DNA of 64,000 nt, from assembly GCA_963920575.1 (NCBI GenBank), contig OY986967.1:20973648-21037647 (forward strand), read 5' to 3'. The position numbers and the translations under genes were made by a program. This DNA is from Narthecium ossifragum (Eukaryota > Streptophyta > Magnoliopsida > Dioscoreales > Nartheciaceae). The stretch's first letter is position 1; the number at the start of each line of letters is the position of its first letter. Shown here in pieces: positions 1-12,742 of the stretch. Below the pieces are notes generated by a model. The model ran no database searches and was not told where the DNA came from. It was given only the letters and a program-made list of their open reading frames with translations.

Positions 1-845
1 AGGAGCGTAAGTTTGCGATCTTCATAAATAAAGTTTATATCTTCCACGATATTATGAATCTCCTAACAACTAGGAATACTACGACTTGAGAGTTTCGCTA
101 TTCCTTCAACAACAAGAGAGCAGAGAATGAAAAGGCACTGGTCAGTACTGAGAGCAGTGCCTCGTCGGATACTACATGCGATGCCCAGTCACCCCCTCCT
201 CCTGTGAATCCATCTCGTGTGTCCTCTCATGATGGTGATGAGTTGCAAGATACGCCTTCCAGTCACCCAATAGCGCACAACACACTACATTCACAATATA
301 CACGTGGGGGGAGTGCTACTGGTACGGATGCGTCTGGTTCTTCCGACAGCAAGCGTCCCTCTGGAGGGTCGTCGAACAAGGATAAGAAGAAGAGGGCCAA
401 TGCTGGGGGTGAGGGTACTGTGATGATTGCCGATCAACTAAAGAGAAGGCTTGACATGAAAGCTGAAGTGCTCCAACGAATCGTTGATTACTCGATTCCA
501 TAGTGTATGAAGTTGGCGCAGTCTCTGGAGAATGTAACCCCTTATCAATTGGTCAAGTTAGGTAAGATATTCATTGATAGTAACGAAAGGCAAGTATTCA
601 TGTCCTACAATAATGACTACCTACGGAAATTGTGGGTGGATGAAGCTGTTGGGCCCAACCCATCTGGCCCGAATGTAGAGAGCCGACCATCCTCGAATGC
701 CAGACTAGTTGGATCATCATACCAACCAAATATGTGGGCTGCTCACAACGAGATGTCATACACAGATCTTCTTCGTACAGAGTTTCCTAGATTCAATATG
801 CCTGGTGGAGGTTTGCATTCTGAAGGTGATCCGAAGAATTAGACA
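1..845 (+). pseudogene. PIF/Harbinger ORF1 (Myb/SANT-like protein), C-terminal part, broken
   Basis: Plus-strand reading gives a Ser/Pro-rich linker with a basic stretch (SNKDKKKRA), then a conserved-looking tail with LKRRLDMKAEVLQRI, LENVTPYQLVKLGKIF and SNERQVFMSY. This layout (low-complexity linker, then a helical tail with repeated 'LVK/DIF'-like helices) is what plant PIF/Harbinger ORF1 proteins show after their N-terminal trihelix/Myb-SANT domain. That N-terminal domain would lie left of the window. The frame is broken by an in-frame TAG at 501-503 between the two conserved pieces. The decayed transposase of the same superfamily begins about 1.6 kb downstream on the same strand, which supports one original two-gene element. 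ORF1 is known to help the transposase bind and enter the nucleus. The family call is from recognition, not alignment. Confidence 0.6.
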
Positions 846-2435
846 GAGTGGTACATTTCTTTCATACTCCTTTGCTTCTTCCAGTGACATGATGTTATCA
901 TAAGTTTCTTGTAGTAGTATAGAATCATATTTGCTCGATTGTGCCATCTAACACATCAAATAACTGTTTTTTTTTCTTTGGATCCTATTTTGTATGTTTT
1001 GAAAGCATGCAAAAAAGGTTGGCAGGTGGGGTTACATTTCTTGTTGATGCCATCATGGAAAGTTGTTCAAATTTGGAGGATATGGAAGATGGACGACATG
1101 CTGATGTGTTTGGAAAGAAGTTAAAGATGGATCTGATATGATGGACATATGTTAAGTTTTTTTATTTGTTGTGATTGGATGTGATGCTGTTGCCATCACA
1201 TGGTGAATAGTTTATTTTGTTTTTATGTCATGATGGATGTAATATGATGGACATATGCTAAAATTATGCTTAGGTGATACTATATATAGAGGAGCGGTTT
1301 CTGACTGCAAAAACCTCTATGCTAGCTGTTGGGAGGCATTTGTAGTTGGAGTACCCAAAGGAAGAAAGAGGTTTTCTTGCCACCCTCTCTTCTCTCATTC
1401 TTTTATCTATGCTCTTGCTTGTTCCCTGCATAACGAAGTAAGATCTTATCTTGGATTTTTGATGTTTTTAAATCGTCTTGAATTCCATTCCATATGGCAT
1501 ATGCAAAATAGTTATAAAGTGCTTGTGTGCGGTTTGATGTAGATATCGTGCTGATTATGGTCCTAAGGAACCACCCTAATCCTGTTCCTATGGTGGCCTT
1601 GTTGTTGGCTCATCATTAATGTCCACGGTGGAGTAGAGAGAGCAGGGCAGCCGGGGACCAGCACTGATCCTCTGCTGCTAATAAGCTTGCCATGACTCAA
1701 TCATGCATGCATGATATAAAAAAAAGACCCTTCAAATGCTGAAGGATGACCCTACCTACCGAGCCATCAAAAGCACCATATGAATCACCACCCTCTCTTG
1801 TATTCTCATTCTTCATGCTTGAGTGGCACCACACCCTCTATTTTGACCAGCCCTAGCTCCCCCTCCAATGGAACTCATTAGGAAGAAAGAAAGAAACACA
1901 AGAAAAAGGAAAACAAAAGAGCACATGGATTGGCACCCTCGCAGGCCTTCTCCCTGGAACTGAAGCAGATGGCCCATCTCCTTCGATCCCCCAATTATCA
2001 CTTTCAAATGATGAAATGGCCAACAAGATATGTTGGATACCTACAAGATATATATACTTAGGTAGCGCAAAACATCTTTTCCATGCATGATTCTCTATAT
2101 GGGTTGTAGCCATAAAAATAAAATATGTTTACTATGTTCATATTACTTGTTTTCGTAACTAAGTTCATATTACTTGTCTGTTTATAGCATCAGTGTTGTT
2201 TTATGGCTTTTCTGGTGCTATTTGAAGAAGGAATTTTTTTTCCCGCTGGAAAGCAATAATCTTTTTTGAAGGACATGGAAGTTATTGTCTCTTTATGCAA
2301 AGTTAGGACACTTATATCTAAGTTATTCTTTATTTTAGTAGTTAGAGTACTCGGGTTTTGATTATCACTGCTTCAAATCATACTTCGCATAGATGAGTTT
2401 CTTGTTTTACAATACTTCATCTGGGTCATCAGAAG
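846..2435. other. Gene-free stretch inside the Harbinger remnant
   Basis: No coding region can be supported. The stretch contains ATGATGGACATATG-like short repeats near 1130-1260, a purine-rich patch near 1885-1920 and AT-rich sequence. It probably represents the spacer between the two Harbinger genes plus unrelated insertions. I saw no recognisable RNA gene. Confidence 0.5.
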
Positions 2436-3740
2436 AGATGGATATGATTGTCCGAGCAGTTGTAGATGATCATGCATCTTCTTCGTGACGGTCAACGCCG
2501 AGGCCATGTCGTACTAGGCCATTCACCGGACATAAAATGATTAATGATATCATGTCAGACCATGAAAATAGATGTTTAGAAATTTTCAGGATGTCAAAAG
2601 AAGTGTTTGACGGCTTGTGTGATGCATTAGAGAGGAGGGGTTTGATTGAAAACACTTCCAACATGACAAGTCATGAGCAGCTTGGAATTTTTCTCCACGG
2701 GATTGGACATGCAGTATCAAACAAAGTGTTGCAAGAGCAATTTCAACATTCCGGAGAAACAATAAGTCGTCATTTCAATCATGTATTGAAGGGCATATGT
2801 AAATTAAAATGTGATTAAATTAAACTCCCACGGGATGGAGTTGCAGTCCATTCCATATTCGAGGAGAGTTCTACTTATAGGCCCTTTAAGGTAAGTACTA
2901 TTTGGCATTAGCCAGTCTTTAGGCCAGTAATGTACTTATGCTTATGCTAATTAGGCTAAATACTCAAAATGTATATCGCAGAATGCTCTTGGAGCAATTA
3001 TCGGGACACATATTCCAGCAGTTGTTAGTTGAGAGTTACAACCAATATTTCGTAATCGGAAGGGGTACATATCACAGAATGTCATGGGAGTCGTGTCATT
3101 TGATTTACAATTCGTACATGTTATTACAAGTTGGGAGGGATCAGCATCAGATATGCGTGTCCTAAGTTCGGCGATTAGAGACGGCAAGTTTACAGTTCCA
3201 TGAGGTAGTGAGAGTAGTAAATCGCACCTTCATATTTGCTCCTAGGAACTTTATATAACCGCGAGGATTCCATTGCTTGTAGGGAGATTTTACCTAGTTG
3301 ATTTTGGGTATGCGAACACGAATCAATTTCTAGCACCATACAGAGGAAACCGATACCATATAAGCGAATTCAATAACCACACTACACGCCGTAACGAATA
3401 TAATGATCATAGAGACATATATAACCATCGCCATGCACAATTGCACAATCATGTTGAAAGGGCTTTTGGAGTTCTGAAGATGCGATTTAAGATACTCCAA
3501 ACGTTGCCTTCATATCCTTTCAAAGTGCAGCGTAAGATAGTAATGGCATGTTGCATAATTCACAACTTCATCATACAAAACCGGCAATGTGATACATACT
3601 TATCGGGTAGATGTGAAACAGAAGGTGTTGAAGGTGCTGAAGACGGAGTTCCTCAAACTTTGCCTCATGTACATGATTCCCATGCGGGAGATGCTTTGCG
3701 GGACAGGATTGCAACACAATTATGGGCGAATATGTAAGTG
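2436..3740 (+). pseudogene. PIF/Harbinger DDE transposase, broken
   Basis: The N-terminal part (from about 2440) reads ENRCLEIFRMSKEVFDGLCD, the typical HTH-like start of plant Harbinger transposases. The DDE_Tnp_4 nuclease follows in several frames: GAIIGTHIPAVVS (about 2990-3030), KGYISQNVMGVVSFD, WEGSASDMRVLSSAIRDGKF (about 3130-3190), YLVDFGYANTNQFLAPYRG (about 3291-3346) and the signature HNHVERAFGVLKMRFKIL (about 3447-3500). An acceptor-like 'cgcag' at about 2976-2980 suggests an original intron at about 2890-2980. Breaks: stops near 2817, 3033 and in the 3200-3290 stretch. The first catalytic Asp (normally GA-I-D-GTHI) is Ile, while the Asp of SASD and the Glu of VERAF remain. It cannot be active as it stands. 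The enzyme normally cuts and pastes its element at TWA sites. Confidence 0.88.
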
Positions 3741-4855
3741 GCAGTATGTAGTCTATTTATTTCATGGTAAATGTGCTTACTATCTTGCAAAGTATTTGAG
3801 ATTTAGCTTCAAATGATTTCCTCTATTAAAACTATTACAAGTGATGTTGTTCTAATATTACAATGTATTTGTTGTAGATGACTTATTATATGGTCTATCA
3901 CGGTCGATAACCCGGTATCTATGAAACGTGGCATGAGTGTCACGCTCAAGTTGACAAGTATTCGAGTGCTTGTTACCGCAAATTTCGATCACCTTATGAA
4001 GCCATCAAATCCTATGAAGATTACAACCGTGCCTTCTACGGGGAAGTCGTCGAGCCAACGACCGCGGAGTCCGACACTGCACGTGTCGGCGGGTGTCCGA
4101 TCTCTTCCTCTACAGTTTGTTATGTAGTTATCGCTTTCGTTGTTGTTGCATTAGCTATTTACCAGCTACATTAATGTCTCGAACTGCCTCATATGATGAC
4201 TTGTTTAGCTCTCTATTGTACGAATATGTATCATGAATGCTATTTAACTTGATCGCATCTAGTGTACTGGTGGTGGGTTGGCGTGAAGATTATTTTTAAA
4301 GAATCATGAACATGTAATTTGGGTTGATTGGGATAGTGATTTTGACAAGTTACATTTGTGGTATATTATATACGCTATTTTAAAATGAATTTGCGTCATT
4401 TTAAACCTCCCACGTGATAATATAATGTTAATTTATTAATCATTTGTATTTAGTAATATAATTTTTGTACAATTAATAGACAGATCTGGAGGTATGTCGA
4501 CATTCCCATAATTAAATTAATCTAATTCTGAGCATATTATATATAAGGGTATTTTTGGTATTAGCTACAAATCCTACCCTTATCCTACCTACTACCCCAA
4601 AAACTTTTTCCTTATCCCAAACAATCATTACTACTTATCCCCAAACACCAAAATGAGAATAAATTTATCCCCACTCCTTAACCACACTTTTCTAACCCCA
4701 AAATTCCTTAACCCCCTCTTAATCCGGAATAAGATATCCCCACACCAAACGCGGGCTTGGGACTTGGATATCGACATGTATCCATAAATTTTGTCCTCTA
4801 ATTAATTTATAACTTTACTATTGACGGCTTGGATTTATAACATGAACTAAAGCTT
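3741..4855. other. AT-rich stretch with a possible MITE end
   Basis: No gene is supported. From about 4545 to 4765 a C-rich, G-poor strand (repeated ATCC/ACCCC words) ends in CACACCAAACGCGGGCTT. 'Accaaac-gcgggc' is the kind of terminus common in plant Harbinger and hAT MITEs. I could not place the matching left terminus with confidence. Confidence 0.35.
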
Positions 4856-5170
4856 TTGAAAAAAGTTTTGCCATTAGAAAATAACAATCCAATTCAAATC
4901 TTGAACTATATCAAAAGACTAAATTGTTTTTCGAATACCTCTATCGCATATAGAATACTATTGATAATACACGTAAGAGTTGCTTCTGCAGAAAGAAGCT
5001 TTTCAAAATTGAAGCTAATAAAATATTACTTACGATCAACCATGTCACAAGAAAGATTGAATGGATTAGTTATGTTATCTATTGAAAAATATATATTAGA
5101 TAAATTTGAATATAAAAATTTAATCAGTATTTTCGCAGCCCAAAAAGCTAGAAGGATGATTTTTAAATAA
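4856..5170 (+). pseudogene. hAT transposase, C-terminal dimerisation domain fragment
   Basis: A 104-residue reading frame contains VASAERSFSKLKLIKYYLRS and LNGLVMLSIEKYI, the hATC dimerisation motif found at the C-terminus of hAT transposases (zinc-finger MYM-type-1-like plant group). Only the last roughly 100 residues survive. No zinc-finger BED domain or catalytic core is seen upstream. The fragment is followed about 100 bp later by a hAT-type terminus, so this is the 3' end of one element whose 5' part has been lost. Confidence 0.85.
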
Positions 5171-5264
5171 GTTTATCATATTTAATTAATTTAATTTTCT
5201 TATTAATTATGATTATTAAATACTTAAGGGTTGCGTTTGATTTTTTTTGCATGGGGCCCCATAA

Positions 5265-5281
5265 TTGATTGGCCGGCCCTG
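5265..5281. repeat. hAT 3' terminal inverted repeat
   Basis: The sequence TTGATTGGCCGGCCCTG ends a hAT fragment. Its reverse complement starts CAGGGCCGGCC, the usual start of this hAT group. I found no matching 5' copy in the window, so the element is 5'-truncated. Confidence 0.7.
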
Positions 5282-5625
5282 TCCAACCCACAGGGAGGCA
5301 GAGGAAGTTACATCCCTCCCCCCTGCTGAAGTGATGGGCCAGCTCTCTTTGCTCCGGGATCTATATATAGGTAGGTAACTTCCCAAACCTCACATCTTCC
5401 AACTTGGAGGGCTTGCATGCCCTCTCCTCCCTCCGGACCTTGAAACTAGCAGTGCTGCCAGTGATGTCGTCAGTGTCGCGGCTGCCCCCCTCGCTACAAA
5501 GCATGTATGTATGTCTTCAAGAGCCACGAGGAGCTTAAGGAGACGTGCAGAGAGGACGGAGGCAAGGAATGGCCCAAGATCATGCACATCCCTTACAAAT
5601 CCATCCAGTAGCTGGTGATTCTCCA
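5282..5625 (+). other. Unassigned transcript-like remnant
   Basis: A TATA-like CTATATATAGG lies near 5360-5370. About 100 bp downstream is GC-richer sequence with a short plus-strand frame ending at 5608-5610 (RYKACMYVFKSHEELKE, then KEWPKIMHIPYKSIQ, about 5485-5610). The frame has no in-frame ATG upstream before a TGA near 5462, so it would need a splice or is broken. I do not recognise the peptide. It may be a relic exon or chance. Confidence 0.2.
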
Positions 5626-6590
5626 CTCAGTCAGTGCATGCAAGCATCTCAATTATTGGTATCAACACCCATCTCCTCCTCTGCTTTCATGCCTCTCTTC
5701 ACATTTTTTTTCCCTCCTTATTATGGAACTTGTACTCTATAAATAGTAGTGGTTGTTGTTGATGTCTCTTGGATTCAATATGATCAATCTAATTGTTTAT
5801 ATATAGTATAAGGTTTTGAGAAGCATGCGAAAAGGTTTTTCTCATCTCTACAATATCATTGTCCAGACTTTTCATACCCTGTAGAGATTAAGGGTTGCTA
5901 TTATCATGCTTCTTTTATCTTTGGATCTTGTAAATATCTTTACAAGTAGAACAACTTTGATATTGGAGGTGTCTTTGGATGGTCATGACTCCTGATTAAC
6001 ACTGGCCTCTCCATATATTTGTACAAGTCATTGTCATTCTTGACAAAGTCCTAAGTCAGAGCTAAAGCTTAAATATCCTGGAAATTACTTGTATGAGTAT
6101 TTCACCTTATCGGATCACTCATCAATGGTGGTAAGATTTGGATCATTGTCATGATTCAAAACCTGAGTGTTCCCTGGTCTCGACTGTTTTTATGTAACAT
6201 GATGAGTACTTATTCTACTTGAACCGGGCTCTTAAGGGCGGACCTATATCTACCTACATATCTATCTGTATGTTTCCTAAAAGATGAACCTTGTAGCCAT
6301 TTATCTCATTCACCCCCATCAATCCTATAATTAGACCCCCACCGCAAACAACATACATGTGCTTTGGTGAGGAGGAAACTGTGAGAAAAATGGACGCACA
6401 TGGGATATCAACCTTTGCTATCCAAGATTCAGATTAGCAAATGTGGTGTGAGGAAAGATCTGTCAGAAATCACTTCCGCTTATGTGCGTACTCTGCATTA
6501 TGCAAATGGAAGAATGAAAACTGAAAGCAGGTAAGCAAAGTTAGCATGAAATTTTAAAAGCACATTTCATGTTTAGGAGAAGCATGCGGA
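5626..6590. other. Intergenic, nothing recognised
   Basis: AT-rich DNA without supportable ORFs, RNA genes or clear repeats. Confidence 0.5.
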
Positions 6591-7486
6591 GGGAATCACT
6601 GGTTTGCCGGTGGAGACACCGGTGTCCTCGGCGATGGATGAGGAGAGGGATAAAATAGGGGAGGCTGGCTCCAACCAGGGAAGGAGGGACTGTGGAAAAG
6701 AATGGATAACGATGGAGCGACCTCGCCGGAAGAACCTAGGCGGTGGAGGTCCGACACGCTATGGTGGAGAGACAGAGAGGGTTTGGCGTCAGAGGACTTA
6801 CCCGAAGAAGGAAGTGGCAGCTGAGGAACTAGAGAAAGCAAGGTCATGCTTTCACATTTTGGGAAACTTGGATGCTAGTGGAAGCTAGCCTACGGTCCAA
6901 CCTGCTGGTATCCAGGCTGTCCCCCCGAGCGAACACTAATATGGTAAGATGGGAGGCAGGCCCCGGGAAGGGAAGTGAGCAGGTGCAGAGGAGAGAAGGG
7001 GAGAGGCGAGCTTCCTTGAGGAAGAAAGTTGACATGGAGGAGAGTACCTACTCTGACACTTCTGACTTGGGTGAAGGGGAATCAGAGGATGACCTTGAAG
7101 ACCTTAGCATCATGGTTGCAACCTGCATTAAGGCCGGTAAGGGTGTGACCTGGGCGTTCTAACCCCTTCGTTATCCCTAGGGGCCCGGCTAAAAGAACCG
7201 GGCTACCTCTTACCCGGCCTTCTAACCAATTGGAGGTAACGCATCTTTCTTTGGCCCAGAGGATGGGCAATGCTCTAAATAAAGGGGAATCCAAGTATAC
7301 GAGGCCTATGAAACCCCTTGACCCGGTTAAGGAAAGCAATGGCCCATGGATGACACTCGACCAAGATGATGGAGATGGAGGAGAGGTCATGGCGATGAAG
7401 GAGGAAAGACCGGAGCCATCACCCTATTCAGTGAAGAAGGGCAAATTCTTGGAGCAGGAGAGAGCACTTGCTACCTCCCTTTCCTT

Positions 7487-8389
7487 ATGCTGAAGATCAT
7501 AGCCTGCAATATCCGGGGAGCCGGCCCTCGGAGAGCAATGGCGGTGTGTCGGCGGTTGTTCAGAGATAAAATCCTAGGTTTTGCTTTTCTTTTGGATGTG
7601 GTGCTGCAAGAATCGGATGCGCAAGTCATCCAGCGACGTTTGGGGAATACATTTGGGGTATTCCTCGCTCTGGCTCAGGGGAAAAGAGGGGGGATTATGG
7701 TGGTATGGAGGGTGTCCTATGGTCTGGTGACTTTTTTAGCTCCTACCTCCCAAGCAGTTCACCTCCTTGTATCTTCAGAGAATGAGGGGCACTGGTCGAC
7801 TACTGCTGTGTATGGAGCCAGATCTGCAAGAGGGTAGATACATCTTTGGGAGGCTATCTTAAGAATGAAATACATTGATCTTCCCCAGCTTTATATTGGT
7901 GATTTTAATGTGGTTTCATCCCCTGAAGACAAAAGAGGAGGATGACCGTTCAAATACTCTAGGAAGGTCTTGGAGTATCTTGAGTGCTTGCAGCATAATG
8001 GACTATCGGAGTTGGATTTCGTCGGACCAACCTTCACATGGTGCAATGAACAGGTGGGGCGAAGGCGAATCCTGGAACGGATTGACAAAGCGGTTGGCAA
8101 TGAGAGATGGAGATTGGAGTTCCCCACTTTGAAAGTTCATCATCTGCATAGAGTTGGCTCAGACCATAGCCCATTAGTCATTGCAACCAAACCGGAGAGG
8201 AATGATGCAGGAAGAGGAATGTTCAGATTGAAGAACTACTGGCTGACTTCACTTGCGTTTCAATCCCTTTTGAAGCGGGTATGGAGCCGACCGAGACATG
8301 ACACCCCGGACTATATTCTTAGACGCCGCATGGAGGAGATTAAGCAGACAGTAAAGCGATGGAGGGTAGGTAATGAGTTGGGTGCCTAA
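7487..8389 (+). pseudogene. LINE endonuclease domain, broken
   Basis: Starts MLKIIACNIRGAGPRRA, the standard opening of plant L1 ORF2 (usually M-K-I-x-x-W-N-V/C-R-G). Later conserved blocks are IGDFNVVSSPEDKRGG with catalytic Asp/Asn at 7898-7909, ELDFVGPTFTWCNEQ and GSDHSPLVI with the terminal SDH at about 8159-8167. Breaks: stop at 7835-7837, frame change before about 7970 and stop at 8387-8389. The Glu normally found in 'LQETK' reads as VLQES, so it is retained after a local change. In a live LINE this domain nicks target DNA to prime reverse transcription. Confidence 0.85.
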
Positions 8390-8446
8390 CCCCGTGCCAA
8401 GTATATTTCGTCTAGCCTTGCTGAACTTTACGAGAAGGAGGACACT

Positions 8447-10229
8447 ATGGACTTACCGGAAGTGGAACAAGGTTTGATGAGGGAGATGGAAAACTTGCTT
8501 GAAGCTCTCCTCAGGAGACAAGATATCAACCAGACACAGTCCTCTAGATGCTCATGGCTGGAGAATGGGGATGAGAACACTGCCAAGTTCCATAGTATGG
8601 TGAATGCCACTGACCATCGTTCACTCATCAGGGAGCTGATATCTGACGATGGTTCTGTGCTGAGTTCTACTAAAGAGATGGGTGTAGAGTTCGTAAGTTC
8701 CTACTCTAAACTCTGGGCCAATGAAGGATCAGTAGTAGTGGTTCATTGCCCAGAGTTGCCGAAGATTAATGAGGAGGCAAGATGCTCTTTGATCTCAGAG
8801 GTCAGTTTTGAAGAGGTCACAACAGCTGTTAAATCCCTCAGACCGGGTCGTTGTCCGGGACTGGACGGCATTACTGCAGATTTCTATAAAAGTTGCTGGG
8901 ATATTATTGGTAAGGAGGTATACCAAGTGGTTCTGAGTTTCTTCACGAAGCTTAAACTCCCAAAGGATTGGAACGACACCTTCATATCATTAATACCGAA
9001 GGTCAAGCATCCAAGGAGGGTCAAGGATTTTAGGCCGATAAGCTTATGCAACATATCCTATAAGATCATTTCTATTGTCATGATGAGGAGGCTAACATGT
9101 GTCTTACCGACAGTGGTGAATTGGGAGCAGTCCGCTTTTGTTGAAGGCCGTTGTATTCATGATAACGTAGCCATAGCTTAAGAGCTATTGCATTCCATCG
9201 AGGTGGCACTGCGATCCTCCCCATTGATGACAGCGAAGGTGGATATTCGTGCAGCGTACGATAGCGTTCGATGAGAGTTCTTGGAGTATGTTCTTAAAGC
9301 TATGGAGTTTCCTTCGCTTTGGATCAGCTGGGTATTAAAATGTGTAACCACCCCTAGGTTTTCCTTTATTATTAATGACTGTGATTTGGGGCAAGTTATA
9401 CCCCAGCAGTGGGGTCTCCGTCAGGGAACCGCTTTCACCTTTCTTGTTTATTATTGTTCAGGTGGCTCTGTCCAAGGCCCTGAATGACCCATGTCATGGC
9501 TTGGTTGGCATCAATTTCCCTAGAGCACCAGTTCGTGTGACTCATATCCTTCATGCGGATGACTGTCTTGTGATCACAGAGGCATCATTGGCCGAGGCGC
9601 AGAAAATCAAGCGGATATTTACGTGGTACCAGGAAACTTCGGGGATGTCACTTAATCCGCTGAAGTCCAGTATGAAGATATCTCCAATTCTCCGAAGAGG
9701 GCGACAGCTACGCATTTCTAGGCGGCTTGGGATGGTGGAACAACCTAGCCCGTGGCGATATCTTGGAGTCCCTATTCATGGCAAGCGGTTGCATGCCGCC
9801 GATTTCAGTGAGATGGTTGATAAGGTGGTCGAGCACATTTCACGATGGAGCGGGAAGCGGTTGTCGCTACCAGGGAAAATCACCTTGCTTCGCCATGTTT
9901 TTCAAGCCATTCCGGTACACCTTATGATGTCTACCCATGTACCAGCGGGGGTGATAAGGGTGTTAGGGAAGTTGGCTAGAGCATTCCTCTGGAGTGGTAG
10001 GAAGTCTGGATTGTTTAATTTGAAGTGGGATATAGTGTGCTCTCCAAAGGAGGAAGGCGGGGCGGCACTTCGTCACCTCCCCACCTGGCAACGAGCTCTT
10101 AGAATGATCAGGGCGGCAAAGCTTTGTCCCGATGTTGACTCCTTGTGGAAACAGCTGACGAAGGCAAAATATGGCTGGAGGGGTGCTCTCACCTCAGAAA
10201 AACCAGCAAGAGGATCGTCTCCGACATGA
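8447..10229 (+). pseudogene. LINE reverse transcriptase domain, broken
   Basis: Conserved RT blocks: [74 protein letters not shown] and the catalytic THILHADDCLVIT with ADDC at 9555-9566. These are followed by the post-RT segment WRYLGVPIHGKRL and LSLPGKITLLRHVFQAIPVH, typical of plant L1. Breaks: TAA at 9179-9181, TGA at about 9272, a frameshift within about 9375-9487 and TGA at 10227-10229. The first residue of the usual FADD box is Ala preceded by His, which also occurs in plant L1 copies. Coding traces continue to about 10560 (WWLMDLPLDQKPTFFN). Confidence 0.88.
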
Positions 10230-10539
10230 CGAGTTATTTGCCGCTCTCTACGGGATCTACGACGTGGTATGAAATGGATGCCCGACCAGATGAGCAAAAT
10301 TCACGTGTTGAAGGACTGGTGGCTAATGGATCTCCCGTTGGATCAGAAGCCGACTTTTTTCAATGTTGACCTCCTCTCCAGCCAAATGAAAGTCAGGAGC
10401 TTGCTGAGATCGGAAGGAGTTTGGCGAAAAAGGACAATCCGAAGACTTTTCCCTGGCTGTGTGGCTGAACAGATCTGTGCTCTACAGGTAGTAGCTGAGG
10501 AGGAAGATAAGCTGATCTGGCTTCACGCGGTTAGTGGTC

Positions 10540-10712
10540 TTATTTCATCAACATCTACCTATTCTATGTTATAGGAACAAAGAACCCCCCCCCCCCCCCC
10601 CCCCCCCCCCTTGTTACAGGAACAGAGAAACCCCCTCTTATTTCCTCAACATTCTATGTTACAGGAACATAGAAACCCCCTCTTATTTCCTCAACATCTG
10701 CCTATTCTATGT
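10540..10712. repeat. Tandem ~50-60 bp repeats with 26-nt poly-C tract
   Basis: The LINE segment around TCTTATTTCCTCAACATCTG...TATTCTATGT is present about three times in tandem. The copies are joined by TTACAGGAACA(T/G)AGAAACCCCC. In the first copy the C-run has grown to 26 consecutive C (10585-10610). Most likely a local slippage or duplication inside the LINE. The C-run length may also be a sequencing artefact. Confidence 0.75.
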
Positions 10713-10735
10713 GGGCTCGTGATACATGTATGGTG

Positions 10736-12742
10736 AAAACCACTGAATCGGCGGTATGTGTTGTATTGTTTGATGCACCCATTCAACCAAACGGCGGATC
10801 AAAAAAGATGCATGCACCATTTGATTCCAGAAACCAAACACCCATGAACTGCCTCTACATAATGGTAATGTATTAGAACAGATTGAAATGGTCTGTTGGA
10901 TTTGGTTACAAAGCAAATTAGAGGTGTACAGCTTCACACTTTGATCAAGCACCATTAATAGAATTTAGTATGCTAATATTCGTTTATGACCCAATAACAT
11001 TTTTTTATGTCAACTGTTTTAAGCTTGGGGAACTGCAGATAGCTTTAAACAAGGTCCCCTTGCCATCTAAAAGCTTCTTTCTGTAAACTAAACCACCTAA
11101 TAATACGTCTGTGGAAGACACAAAGCTTAATGAAAAGCATTCTACAAAGAAAGAAGTAAGTGCTGAAGAATCATCAAACAATAAGAATCCTAATAATTGT
11201 TCTGTTATAACATCTCTTCCTCATGTTTGCTAGTGTGATTTCCGATCAACAGAAACACCTGTAGTTGTCTAAGCATTTGAGATCAAATTATTATAAAATA
11301 GTCCGGTCTCAGCCTTCCTTTTAGATTTGAGTTGTTTTAAGGTTGCCATGAACCATGCTACTTTGTTGTTCAAACTTCCCTCAACTTCCCTCAAGGTCAA
11401 TACTTGGGCATGCCATTAGTATCACTTAGAAGGGAAGTAGACAAGATAGCCCAGGGACTGGCATTTCCTTGGCTAAGTGTAGCATTGTTTGCTAGCCAAA
11501 CTCAGAGTAACTAACAGTTCTGAGGCTTTGGGATCATGCACTTTGAAATAAAAGATGCAAATGTATGAAAGAAGTTCATCCACCAAGAATGACAGAATGT
11601 TATTCCAAAACTCAACCAAATAGAAAGAAATAAAAAAAATATATCAATCATCAAGAAGAAAAAGCGTCATATGAACAAGCAGCAAGCAGTGGGGATAATC
11701 TATAGCTCAAAGAATCAGAAAAGGCATAAAGATCACCAATGTCACGTGTAGAGGAGCACAGATCAGGCATACCTTTAACAAAAGAAAACAACATGCCAAA
11801 AATCCTAACCAAAACCGTCTCATCAATTTTTAAACTCAATACTATTGGACAACTGGATTAAGACATTATCTAATAATGTTTCATATAAATGCTATTATAA
11901 CAAGAAAAGCGTTTTGCGTACAAATTTCTTCTGGCAAATTATTTTGCAGCTAAAAAATGTCAGCCTCTTTAATTTTGTTAGGGATCTAGGAATCCTAGAA
12001 ACCTGCATCAAAAATTTAAAGCCAGTGAGAAACTCAGCAATCAATAACTATATGCTCACTCTTCAACGAGCATTATGCAGGAAATCTATTCTTATCGACA
12101 CTTATTAGATTCTAGTGCCAAAATTGGTTCTCACATTAAGATGCATGCAAATTAAAAGAACGAGGTCAATTTGCCATTTAACAAGCATGCATGCATTTCC
12201 TATCTGCATATCTTGAATTTCGCCTTTTAGTCCCAGTCATATTAAAGAAGACATGCAGGTTAGGTGAAGTTAGATCTTCGTGCACAAACAAGGTTTTTGG
12301 TTGCAACAAAAGTAGCATATTCAACTGAAAGAAACAAAGCCAACACTCTGCATTTTTGCTTTTGATTCACTGCTTGAATCTAGATGTCAATTCTTTTCAA
12401 ACCATAGATGGAAAATCAACATGGAACTGTTGATAGAAACAAAAGTCACCCTTAACAAGTTTTTGCAATCCAAATGCATCTAGGTGTCGGTAAACAAACC
12501 TAAAATGATTCAAACTAGCATTTAGTGCTAAACGCACAATTAGCTCTGCAGGAACTTCTCAACTTGCTTCTAAAGACACGGTCCAACAGGATATTCGACT
12601 ATCAAATTAGCTCGAGTGCAAGAGAATGTTGCCAAGATGTGATCCTGCAAAGAATCACATTGTCCAATTGGCAAATCTAATGATGTAAAAAACTAGGAAT
12701 TAGAGGAAGAGTCCACATGCGAACATGCCTATGACTGAGTAC
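10736..12742. other. Intergenic, no gene recognised
   Basis: AT-rich sequence downstream (3') of the minus-strand F-box gene. There is a MITE-like ACCAAAC word pair near 10790-10850 but no defined element. No ORF is supportable. Confidence 0.5.

Larger units (their letters stand above)
6590..10735 (+). mobile_element. L1-type LINE retrotransposon, degenerate
   Basis: A plus-strand non-LTR element is recognised by an ORF1-like basic, Gly/Arg-rich region (about 6604-7490), then an apurinic-type endonuclease and a reverse transcriptase in the normal order. Every frame is broken by stops and shifts, so it is dead. No poly(A) tail or target-site duplication could be defined. The 3' end is disturbed by a local tandem duplication with a long poly-C tract. 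Recognisable LINE coding seems to fade after about 10735. Confidence 0.88.

Noticed and set aside
5282..5380. A microRNA precursor
   Set aside because: The CCTCCCCCCTGC/GGGAGGCAGAGG words pair only partly and do not form a long stem.
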